Origin: Gemmatimonadales bacterium UBA2960
GTDB lineage: Bacteria > Gemmatimonadota > Gemmatimonadetes > Longimicrobiales > Gaopeijiaceae
Length of the DNA stretch: 14,026 nt
Assembly: GCA_002348465.1 (NCBI GenBank)
Contig: DEBI01000098.1
Span: forward strand, 34,894-48,919
Reading direction: 5' to 3'
In this document: positions 1-6,797 of the stretch, piece by piece
Layout of the letters: every line of letters begins with the position of its first letter
How positions within the stretch are numbered: the first letter of the stretch is position 1
The notes under the pieces: model-generated
Databases searched by the model: none
Seen by the model: only the letters and a program-made list of their open reading frames with translations
What the model was told of the DNA's origin: nothing
Position numbers and translations under genes: made by a program

Positions 1-816
1 GTGGTCGCAGGAGCCGGAGAAGCCAAGCTGGACAAGCTTCCGATCGGAAAACTGATGGCGGTAATCGGCACAAGCTTTGTCGGCACAGCTTACACCCCAA
101 ACACACTGGACATCCCGGGCCCCGAGCGGCTTGTCATAAACTTTCGGGGCTTAGACTGTGTGACATTCGTAGAGAATGTTCATGCGCTTGCTGTAGCCAT
201 AAAGAACGGGGCAGCAGAGCGGCTCGACAACCGAGCGGATGTCGAAACGGAGTATGAGCAGATCCTGAGAACACTTCGCTACCGAAATGGGGTGATCGAT
301 GGTTACCCGAGTCGGTTACACTACTTCAGCGAGTGGATCGAAGAGAACGCTCGGAGGCAGCTCGTGACCAACATTTCGAAGGACCTTGGAGGCATCATTG
401 ACTCCGAGACGATCGATTTTATGTCATCTCATCCCGACGCGTACCGACAGCTAGACAACCTCGAGACTCTCAAAGACATCCAACAAATAGAGCGCAGGAT
501 CAGTGAACGGAATCGACACTTCGTTCCCCAAGACCTCATCTCCGATGTAGCAGACCACATTCAAGACGGCGACATCATTGCTGCAACTAGCACAGTCAGA
601 GGGCTCGATGTAGCCCACACCGGACTCGCGTTGTGGGTTGATGACAAGCTGCACCTTCTGCACGCACCGCTCGTCGGAGAGTCCGTTCAGATTAGCCAGC
701 TAACTCTTGCGGAGCGCATAGCGTCAATCACTGGGCAGGACGGCATCATCGTCGCCCGGGCCCATGAACCAGGTGAACCAGTCCTGCGCAACGCTGCTCT
801 CGCCAGAGAACACTGA
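1..816 (+). CDS. DUF1460 family N-acetylmuramoyl-L-alanine amidase-like protein (5' end probably cut off)
   Basis: The protein matches DUF1460, a cysteine-hydrolase family with an NlpC/P60-like fold whose structures were described as N-acetylmuramoyl-L-alanine amidase-like. The diagnostic segment is residues 42-59, ending LDCVTFVEN. C53 is the expected nucleophile, and H206 in the AHTGLALW segment is the likely catalytic histidine. The frame is open from base 1, and GTG at base 1 is only the first possible codon. Family members normally carry an export signal and some residues before the LPIGKLM segment, and none is visible here, so I think the gene starts upstream of the window. The role is probably cleavage of cell-wall peptides in the periplasm; the substrate is inferred. 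The stop lies one base before the ATG of the next gene, so the two are probably cotranscribed although their functions look unrelated. Confidence 0.85.
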   Translation: MVAGAGEAKLDKLPIGKLMAVIGTSFVGTAYTPNTLDIPGPERLVINFRGLDCVTFVENVHALAVAIKNGAAERLDNRADVETEYEQILRTLRYRNGVIDGYPSRLHYFSEWIEENARRQLVTNISKDLGGIIDSETIDFMSSHPDAYRQLDNLETLKDIQQIERRISERNRHFVPQDLISDVADHIQDGDIIAATSTVRGLDVAHTGLALWVDDKLHLLHAPLVGESVQISQLTLAERIASITGQDGIIVARAHEPGEPVLRNAALAREH

Positions 817-817
817 C

Positions 818-1822
818 ATGCTGCGACTCCCCCCTTTCCGCTATCACCGACCCACGAATGTCTCTGAGGCGCTCGCTCTAATGAGCGAGCTGGGAAACGA
901 GGCGATGTATGTCGCAGGCGGAACGGATCTGGTGCCCAACATGAAACACCGACTCTTTGAGCCGCATCACCTGATCGCTCTCAAGTGCATCGAAGAACTA
1001 CGAGGCATCCAAGAGGTCGGGCGACGTAACACAGATGATGCGATCCTCAGGATTGGTGCAGGAGAGACGCTGAACGCTGTCGCCACCAACAAAAAGGTTC
1101 AGGAACTCTTCCCAGCTCTAGCTCAGGCGGCAGCTCATGTGGCAGGGCCACAGCTGAGAAACTCGGGCACAATCGGTGGCAACATCTGCCTCGATACGCG
1201 CTGTACATACTACAATCAGACACATTTCTGGCGTGAGGCACTCGGATTCTGCCTGAAAAAGGACGGTGACGTATGTCACGTTACACGAACTGGTAAGAAG
1301 TGCGTCGCGGCGCATTCAGCTGACACACCACCCGTTCTCATAACTCTCGACGCCACAGCTATGTTCGTCGGCCCAGAAGGATCAAGGGAGCTTCCAGTAG
1401 AAGACCTGTTCGTGGCGGATGGGATCAGAAACACACGTCGAATGAGGGAAGAGATTCTCACCGAAATCCGGATCCCTCTGGCGTCCGCCACTCGTCGCCA
1501 AGCATACGTAAAGCTGCGACAGAGGAAGTCGATCGACTTTCCACTCCTAACAGTGGCTGTAGCTGCAGACCTAGATGCAACGGATACCATTACAGGGATC
1601 GCGGGAGTAGTAACGGGACTGGGCTCACGCCCTAGGACGCTGACGAAATGGAGTGAGGTCGCGGAAGGACGCGTACTAAACGAGGAACTCATCGAAGAAC
1701 TTGCGGAGCGTGCACACCGTCAATGCCACCCGCTAGAGAACATGATAGTCGATCCCGATTGGCGGCGTGCGATGATTCCGGTTTTCGTCCAGCGTGCACT
1801 TCAGCAAGTGGCTCAGGATTGA
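818..1822 (+). CDS. FAD-binding subunit of a molybdopterin dehydrogenase, HcrB-like (4-hydroxybenzoyl-CoA reductase beta type)
   Basis: This is the medium, FAD-binding subunit of the xanthine oxidase family (334 aa). FAD-site motifs are VAGGTDLVPN at residues 32-41 and GTIGGNIC at 117-124. Between the FAD halves it carries the insertion seen in 4-hydroxybenzoyl-CoA reductase beta subunits, with C129, C145, C153 and C162. Their spacing of 16, 8 and 9 residues equals that of the four cysteines that, as I recall, hold the extra [4Fe-4S] cluster of Thauera HcrB. Neighbouring residues DTRCTYYNQ and CHV also agree. In that enzyme electrons enter through this subunit and drive reductive dehydroxylation of 4-hydroxybenzoyl-CoA to benzoyl-CoA. 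I chose ATG 818 because MLRLPPFRYHRP matches the family start; an in-frame ATG at 764 would overlap the previous gene by about 50 bases. No Mo-binding alpha or 2Fe-2S gamma subunit lies in the window, so the substrate remains open. Confidence 0.88.
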   Translation: MLRLPPFRYHRPTNVSEALALMSELGNEAMYVAGGTDLVPNMKHRLFEPHHLIALKCIEELRGIQEVGRRNTDDAILRIGAGETLNAVATNKKVQELFPALAQAAAHVAGPQLRNSGTIGGNICLDTRCTYYNQTHFWREALGFCLKKDGDVCHVTRTGKKCVAAHSADTPPVLITLDATAMFVGPEGSRELPVEDLFVADGIRNTRRMREEILTEIRIPLASATRRQAYVKLRQRKSIDFPLLTVAVAADLDATDTITGIAGVVTGLGSRPRTLTKWSEVAEGRVLNEELIEELAERAHRQCHPLENMIVDPDWRRAMIPVFVQRALQQVAQD

Positions 1823-2667
1823 CGCTTTCATTCTGGGCCGTGGCATCGGTGATCGTCCTTGTGGTACTGGGATTAGAATGGTTTTCCGGGGTAGTTATCA
1901 AGCTTGAACCGCAACCGATCGGGAAAACCGTTCCCGAGCTAGGGATCGCATACGAGGATCTGAGGATTGAATCAGGAGATCACGAACTTGCAGCTTGGCT
2001 GATAAAGCCCACAGACGCTCAGCCATTCGAGCCACTCGTACTACTAGCTCATGGGTGGGGCGCCAACTACTCCACTGTCCTTCCTCTGGGAGAGCAGCTA
2101 GCTGACCTAGGACACGAAATCCTCCTGTTCGACGTTCGGGGGCATGGCCGGAACATACCTCAACCACATGCGTCAATAAGGGTATTCCGTGATGACCTCA
2201 TGGCCGTCTCTCGCTATGCGGCAAAGCGCTTTCCGGACCGCCAACTCGTCGTTATCGGACACTCTATCGGCGGCGCTTCGGGCGTGCTGGCAGCAGCAGA
2301 GGGCGCTCCTATCGATGGGCTCATTCTGATAGCCGCGCCATGTGACGTGGTCAGGGTTACAGCAGAGTATCTAGCCGATAAAGGGCTCCCCGGTCGCTTT
2401 ATTGTCAACCTCGTGAGACCGTTCTGGTGGAGACGGGTCGGAAGCACGTTCCGGTCACTTACGCCAACGCGACGAATCCGCGAGCTGGACATACCTCTCT
2501 TGCTGATACAACCCGAACACGATGGTCGAGTGACCCGCGAGCACGCCGACTTACTGGCCGAGGCAGCCCAGACCGATTACCGGCTCATACCTGACCGAGA
2601 ACATACAGATGTACTCGAAGATTCTCTCACACTGCGCTTCGTGCTTGAGTTCCTTGAGGACGTCTGA
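1819..2667 (+). CDS. Membrane-anchored alpha/beta hydrolase
   Basis: The protein is an alpha/beta-hydrolase fold enzyme of about 282 aa with one N-terminal membrane segment (residues 2-25, rich in V, L and I). The oxyanion-hole motif HGWG is at 78-81, the nucleophile elbow GHSIGG puts S149 at the active site, D235 lies in EHDGRV, and H262 in EHTD completes the triad. It is probably a serine esterase, lipase or peptidase facing the periplasm; the substrate cannot be read from sequence. I chose TTG at 1819-1821 because it overlaps the preceding TGA (1820-1822) as TTGA, a classic coupling arrangement. GTG at 1840 or 1849 is possible but would cut into the membrane segment. An in-frame ATG at 1723 would overlap the previous gene by 100 bases and add a low-complexity leader, so it is unlikely. 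Confidence 0.85.
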   Translation: MTLSFWAVASVIVLVVLGLEWFSGVVIKLEPQPIGKTVPELGIAYEDLRIESGDHELAAWLIKPTDAQPFEPLVLLAHGWGANYSTVLPLGEQLADLGHEILLFDVRGHGRNIPQPHASIRVFRDDLMAVSRYAAKRFPDRQLVVIGHSIGGASGVLAAAEGAPIDGLILIAAPCDVVRVTAEYLADKGLPGRFIVNLVRPFWWRRVGSTFRSLTPTRRIRELDIPLLLIQPEHDGRVTREHADLLAEAAQTDYRLIPDREHTDVLEDSLTLRFVLEFLEDV

Positions 2668-2823
2668 CGCAAACCGGAGCGCTCCTCGTCATATAGTCCT
2701 TGATACAGTGGAGGGCGTTGCGGAAAGTAGAACCGAAACCTGTAGCGATGCTTCACCGCCTTGCAAACGATGTCCAACGCCGGCATAGATACGTCTTCTA
2801 CAGATGGCCCTGAGGCATCAAAG
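2668..2823. other. Intergenic gap before the PH-like gene
   Basis: About 156 bases without a convincing gene separate the hydrolase from the PH-like gene if the latter starts at ATG 2824. The gap holds a perfect ten-base palindrome, GGAGCGCTCC, at 2676-2685 just after the hydrolase stop. It leaves almost no loop and has no T-tract, so I do not call it a terminator. I see no clear promoter. Alternative starts for the next gene (TTG 2761, ATG 2770) fall inside it. Confidence 0.4.
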
Positions 2824-3309
2824 ATGGCACTACAATCAGTGCGATACCGTAAATTCACGCCTTGGAACTGGAGCACGTATCTATTTATTCTCGGCGTAGT
2901 GCTCCTTAGCTGTTATCCGCTACTAGCCGGTTCAGGGAGAGACGCCTCAACAATCATCGGCGTAATAATCCTAGGCCTCGTTGCTGTGATCTTATTATCC
3001 ATAGGCGGCCTTACAGTCGTGATTCGAGAAAGCGGGATCACTCTGCACCTTGGACTCGTCCCTCTGATAACCAAAACCGTACCCTTCAAACAGATCAAAT
3101 ACCTGCGTACAACGAAATATCGACCCATCAAAGACTTCGGCGGATGGGGATTAAGGGGGCGGGGGAAAAAGCAGGTATGGAGTGCTCGGGGAAGTGATGG
3201 CCTCGTGCTTGATCTCATTGAAGGATCCGAGTTGATAGTCGGCGCCGATGATCCGAACAAACTAAAGGAGCGTATCTGCGACCTCTCGGGTATAAGTTTT
3301 CATGAATAA
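2824..3309 (+). CDS. Two-TM membrane protein with PH-like domain, function unknown
   Basis: This 161-aa protein has two closely spaced membrane segments (about residues 18-37 and 43-66), followed by a soluble domain. The pattern, beta strands around LTVVIRESGITLHLG, then YRPIKDFGGWGLRGRGKK and a C-terminal LIVGADDPNKLKERI segment, resembles small bacterial PH-like membrane proteins in which FGGWG(I/L)R is conserved. No enzymatic residues are evident and I cannot name a function. I chose ATG 2824 because GAGG at 2812-2815 sits eight bases upstream. TTG 2761 and ATG 2770 are in frame but have no Shine-Dalgarno sequence and would add a Ser/Thr-rich, probably disordered leader. The stop overlaps the next gene by 8 bases, so the two are likely cotranslated. 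Confidence 0.72.
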   Translation: MALQSVRYRKFTPWNWSTYLFILGVVLLSCYPLLAGSGRDASTIIGVIILGLVAVILLSIGGLTVVIRESGITLHLGLVPLITKTVPFKQIKYLRTTKYRPIKDFGGWGLRGRGKKQVWSARGSDGLVLDLIEGSELIVGADDPNKLKERICDLSGISFHE

Positions 3310-3793
3310 CTCGAGCGACACTCCAAAGAGCCCAGAACAATCAACCGCAGTAGTATCAGAGTTGATGATGCCTAATCAGGTGAACCACCTCGGGCACGTG
3401 TTTGGTGGCGAGCTGCTTTCCATGGTAGATAGGGCAGCGGCCGTGTGCGCCATGCGTCATGCCAGCGGCCCCTGCGTCACCGTCTCGATAGACAGGGTCG
3501 ACTTCGTAGAGCCCATCTATACCGGCGAATTGGTAACCTGCAAGGCACGAGTGAATTTCGTCGGCCGCACATCCATGGAAATCGGTGTCCGGGTGGTGGC
3601 CGAGAATCTCATTACGGGGGAAAAGAGGCACACGAACACGTGCCTACTAACCTTCGTAGCAATCGACTCAGACCACAGACCCTGCCCGGTACCTCCGCTC
3701 GACACATCTGAACCAGAAGACCAGAGACGCGCGCACGAGGGTAGACGCCGCAGAGAAGTAAGAGAACAGTTGGATAGGGAGCTACAGGACTAG
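3302..3793 (+). CDS. Acyl-CoA thioesterase (hotdog fold, YciA/ACOT-like)
   Basis: A single hotdog domain of the acyl-CoA hydrolase family (163 aa) that cleaves acyl-CoA to free acid and CoA in the cytoplasm. The family signature runs from N28 through GHVFGGELLSMVD (31-43): N28 and D43 lie where this family places residues for water activation and CoA-site geometry, and FGG sits at the start of the central helix. The second strand block, GRTSMEIGVRVVAENL, is also typical. The C-terminal 30 residues are strongly charged (RRAHEGRRRREVREQLDREL), as in many family members. ATG 3302 overlaps the upstream stop (3307-3309). Chain-length preference is unknown. The gene converges on the thiolase gene with only 11 bases between stops, and no terminator hairpin is visible there. 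Confidence 0.9.
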   Translation: MNNSSDTPKSPEQSTAVVSELMMPNQVNHLGHVFGGELLSMVDRAAAVCAMRHASGPCVTVSIDRVDFVEPIYTGELVTCKARVNFVGRTSMEIGVRVVAENLITGEKRHTNTCLLTFVAIDSDHRPCPVPPLDTSEPEDQRRAHEGRRRREVREQLDRELQD

Positions 3794-3804
3794 AGCACGA
3801 AGCT

Positions 3805-5079
3805 TTAGCGACGCTCAACCACCATGGCGAATCCCATGCCGCCAGCTGCGCACACAGTAATCAGCCCGAACTCAACCCCACGGCGCGCCATTTCGTTAAG
3901 GATCGTGATCGTTAAACGCGCCCCAGTCGCACCGAATGGGTGACCTATAGCAATCGAACCGCCCATAACATTAATCCTCTCTATGTCCGGATGGCCTACA
4001 GCCTCGGTGTGGCCTAGCTCAGACTGAGCAAAGCTTTTCGACGACAAGGCTTGAAGGTTCGAAAGCACCTGAGCAGCGAAAGCCTCGTGCATTTCCATTA
4101 GACCAATGTCTTTCATCGAGAGTCCGGCCCGCTCAAGCGCGATAGGCACGGCATAAGCCGGACCTTGGAGAAGCTGTCCCGAAGGGTCGAGTCCGGCCCA
4201 GGCCCAACTCCGAACCCAACCAAGCGGCTCAATCCCCTCGGCGAGAGCTTTTTCTCCGTTCATGAGCACAACAGCCGACGCACCATCCGTTAAAGGCGAA
4301 GAATTTCCAGCGGTCACTGATCCGAATGTTCTATCGAAAACAGGCCGGAGCTTCGCAAGCTGATCGGAAGAGGTGTCGATGCGAATTCCAGCATCCCCAC
4401 TCACAACAGTCTCATAGTCTGGGGGCACATATACGGAGACGACCTCCTGAGCAAGGCGCCCGTCCCTGGTTCCCTCTGTTGCTAGTCGATGTGACCTGAG
4501 AGCCCACCCATCTTGGTCCTCACGAGAAATTCCATTCTCCTTTGCCATCCGCTCAGCAGCCTCGCCCATCGTTTCTCCTGTGCTCGGCTCAGCAATAGCT
4601 GGCGTAACGGGCACCAAGTCTCGTGGGCGTAATCCTCGAAAGGCTGCGATCTTCCGACTCAGCGTCTTGCCCTTTGCAGCCCTGACTAAGCTCCTCGAGA
4701 GTCTGTCACTTGCAGTAATAGGGATCCGAGAGAGTGACTCTCCTCCACCAGCAACCACTACATCTGCGTATCCCATTTCGATCATCTCCGCAGCACCAGT
4801 GATTGCCTGATTGGCCGAGGCACAAGCTCTAGAAACGGACACTGCAGGTACATTCTTCGGCAGCACAGCCAACCCGACTTCCCTTGCTATGTTTGGAGCC
4901 TGCGTGTCTGAGACTACTGTACCGTAGACGACGTGATTGACCCGGGAGCCAGCAAGCCCGCTTCGGGCGAGAGCATCTCGCACGGCTTCTTTTCCGAGAT
5001 CGACAGCAGATAGTTTGGCAAAGGCCGAGTTTGCACCAACAAACGGAGTACGGCTACCAGCAATGATCGCTGCCTTCAT
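3805..5079 (-). CDS. Thiolase (acetyl-CoA acyltransferase)
   Basis: A full-length thiolase of 424 aa, close to the length of FadI-type 3-ketoacyl-CoA thiolases and longer than the usual 390-400 aa PhaA/AtoB type. All catalytic residues are present: nucleophile C86 in SRACASANQAI, H331 in HEAFA, H380 in GHPFGATGARL, and C410 in CAAGGMGFA. It should cleave 3-ketoacyl-CoA with CoA to acetyl-CoA and a shortened acyl-CoA, or run in reverse for condensation. The start is ATG at 5079-5077, with GAGAGGA at 5087-5081 very close to it. It lies 14 bases downstream of the anion symporter gene on the same strand, so the two form a likely operon. No hydratase/dehydrogenase (FadB or FadJ) partner is in the window. 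Chain length and direction cannot be fixed from sequence. Confidence 0.92.
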   Translation of the reverse strand: MKAAIIAGSRTPFVGANSAFAKLSAVDLGKEAVRDALARSGLAGSRVNHVVYGTVVSDTQAPNIAREVGLAVLPKNVPAVSVSRACASANQAITGAAEMIEMGYADVVVAGGGESLSRIPITASDRLSRSLVRAAKGKTLSRKIAAFRGLRPRDLVPVTPAIAEPSTGETMGEAAERMAKENGISREDQDGWALRSHRLATEGTRDGRLAQEVVSVYVPPDYETVVSGDAGIRIDTSSDQLAKLRPVFDRTFGSVTAGNSSPLTDGASAVVLMNGEKALAEGIEPLGWVRSWAWAGLDPSGQLLQGPAYAVPIALERAGLSMKDIGLMEMHEAFAAQVLSNLQALSSKSFAQSELGHTEAVGHPDIERINVMGGSIAIGHPFGATGARLTITILNEMARRGVEFGLITVCAAGGMGFAMVVERR

Positions 5080-5093
5080 ATCCTCTCGCCGCC

Positions 5094-6650
5094 TTACCCC
5101 TCAACGCCCTCAGCCATCGATTGGGCCCAGTCTGGGACAATACTTGGATCAATGTCGAAAACTACCGTACCTACAGTAAAGACGATCACGCTGACCACTA
5201 CAGCCCCAATGATGTTAAGGAAAATGCCAACCCTTGCCATCTCCGCCACCGTCAGGCGCCCACTACCAAAAACGATGGCATTTGGCGGAGTCGCTACCGG
5301 CATCATGAACGCGCACGAGGCAGACAAGGTTGCCGGAATCATAAGAATGAGCGGGTTCATCTCGGTCGCAACAGCCACAGCGGCTAGAATCGGTAGTATC
5401 ATCTCGGTGGTGGCCAGATTGCTCGTCAGCTCAGTCAAGAACGTAATCCCAAGGCACACAAGGATGATCATCGCAAACGTGGGCAACGCCGCGAGCGCCA
5501 CGAATTGCTCACCGATCAACTGAGCGAGCCCAGTGCGCTGGAGCCCCTCAGCCAACGCGAAGCCACCGCCAAAAAGAAGCACTATGTCCCATGGGAGCTT
5601 CGGGATGACATCAGGACCCATGATCCGTTGAGAGCCCTGCGACCGATCGCGGGTAGGAATAAGAAACAGCAGTGACGCCATCGCAATCGCCACCGCCCCA
5701 TCATCAACCATGCCCGGTGTTCCGAGCAGGCTCGACCATCCTGGGATAGTTGCGAACCCAATATTGAGATCGACACGAAAGACCCACAGCAGGGCCGTGG
5801 TCGCAAACACGGCACCAATCCAGCGCTCCTCATACGATATGGGGCCAAGCTCGACCTTCTCCTCAGCGATCACATCATGGTCCACAGTCACATCAGCGGG
5901 AGTCCGATAAAAGACTTGGGTGAGGCAGAACCACGCCAATCCCATCATCAACACGCTGATAGGGAGGGCCATTATGAGCCACTGACCAAAAGCAATCGAC
6001 GGCGCCTCCGGAAACAAGATCTCAAAGATTCGCACGAAAGACAGGTTTGGCGGAGTCCCAACCAGAGTACTCAAGCCTCCGACCGAGCAGCCGTAAGCAA
6101 TCCCGAGCATCAGGGCCACGGTGAATGCATGGCTTCGTTCCACGCCAAACGAGTCTTCGATCTTCAATACGATCGCTAGTCCGATCGGGATCATCATGAC
6201 TGCCGTAGCGGTGTTCGAAATCCACATAGAGAGGAAGCCCGCGGCGACCATGAAACCTAGGACGATCCGAGCCGGTCCTCCTCCGATGGCTTGTATTATG
6301 CTGAGCGCGATGCGCTTGTGTAGGTTCCACTTCTGCATCGTGAGCGCGATCATGAACCCGCCGATATACAACACAATGGTGCTGTTGAAGTAGATAGGAG
6401 CGGTCTCCCTTCCTCCCAATATTCCAAGAAAGGGGTAGAGAAAAAGTGGCAGCAGTGCAGTAGCGAAAAGAGGAATAGCACTGGTAACCCACCATATCGC
6501 CATCAACATCGCGACAGCTGCTAGACGACTTGCCGGAGGGTTACTGACATCTACGGGAAAGATCAGCAGAAGCAGGAAAGCAACTAAGCCAAGCCAGAAG
6601 CCGACGCGCTGGCCGGTAGAACCTTCTTGGAGCACGTGGTGGTGAGACAT
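5094..6650 (-). CDS. DASS/SLC13 family anion:Na+ symporter
   Basis: A 518-aa polytopic inner-membrane protein of the divalent anion:sodium symporter family, with more than ten hydrophobic segments arranged as two inverted repeats. The first SNT signature is S145-N146-T147 in WISNTATAVMM and the second is S410-N411-L412 in LTSNLATTEMI. Each is followed by its partner loop, GTPPN (198-202) and ATPPN (453-457). In VcINDY-type transporters these loops form the two sodium sites and hold the carboxylate substrate, typically C4-C6 di- or tricarboxylates; some relatives carry sulfate. Here a dicarboxylate or related organic anion is likely. I start at ATG 6650; TTG one codon earlier (6653) is possible. 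The gene leads the pair with the thiolase and is transcribed divergently from the M19 gene. Confidence 0.9.
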   Translation of the reverse strand: MSHHHVLQEGSTGQRVGFWLGLVAFLLLLIFPVDVSNPPASRLAAVAMLMAIWWVTSAIPLFATALLPLFLYPFLGILGGRETAPIYFNSTIVLYIGGFMIALTMQKWNLHKRIALSIIQAIGGGPARIVLGFMVAAGFLSMWISNTATAVMMIPIGLAIVLKIEDSFGVERSHAFTVALMLGIAYGCSVGGLSTLVGTPPNLSFVRIFEILFPEAPSIAFGQWLIMALPISVLMMGLAWFCLTQVFYRTPADVTVDHDVIAEEKVELGPISYEERWIGAVFATTALLWVFRVDLNIGFATIPGWSSLLGTPGMVDDGAVAIAMASLLFLIPTRDRSQGSQRIMGPDVIPKLPWDIVLLFGGGFALAEGLQRTGLAQLIGEQFVALAALPTFAMIILVCLGITFLTELTSNLATTEMILPILAAVAVATEMNPLILMIPATLSASCAFMMPVATPPNAIVFGSGRLTVAEMARVGIFLNIIGAVVVSVIVFTVGTVVFDIDPSIVPDWAQSMAEGVEG

Positions 6651-6797
6651 CAATAGCTCTGTAAGCGCTAATGGATTCGAAGCCGCACCAACCTCTAGAC
6701 TGAAGCAGCCTAAGGCAAGCTAAAGTGCAGACTGGCTCGCAATCGCCACCCACCCATACTTTCATTGCTAAGCTTTAGCCTAACCCTAGGAGGGCCC
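6651..6797. promoter_or_regulatory. Divergent intergenic region between symporter and M19 genes
   Basis: These 147 bases must hold the promoters for both divergent transcripts, but I find no strong -35/-10 pair on either strand. Visible structure: a five-base inverted repeat, GCTAA-GCT-TTAGC, at 6767-6779, and a seven-base copy pair, GCTAAAG at 6719-6725 with its reverse complement CTTTAGC at 6773-6779. Either could be a regulator site or chance. A strong ribosome binding site, AGGAGGG at 6788-6794, precedes the M19 ATG by three bases. Confidence 0.4.

Noticed and set aside
2676..2685. GGAGCGCTCC palindrome as a terminator of the hydrolase transcript
   Set aside because: With a sterically possible loop only three base pairs remain, and no T-tract follows. 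It could be a protein site, but one copy gives no support.
3800..3809. Ten-base match AAGCTTTAGC shared with 6770-6779 as a repeat element
   Set aside because: Too short, and the first copy lies across the end of the thiolase gene. A chance match is the simplest explanation.
5121..5523. Plus-strand open frames opposite the symporter gene
   Set aside because: Their translations lack recognisable domains, while the minus strand encodes a complete DASS protein with all family motifs. They are antisense shadows.
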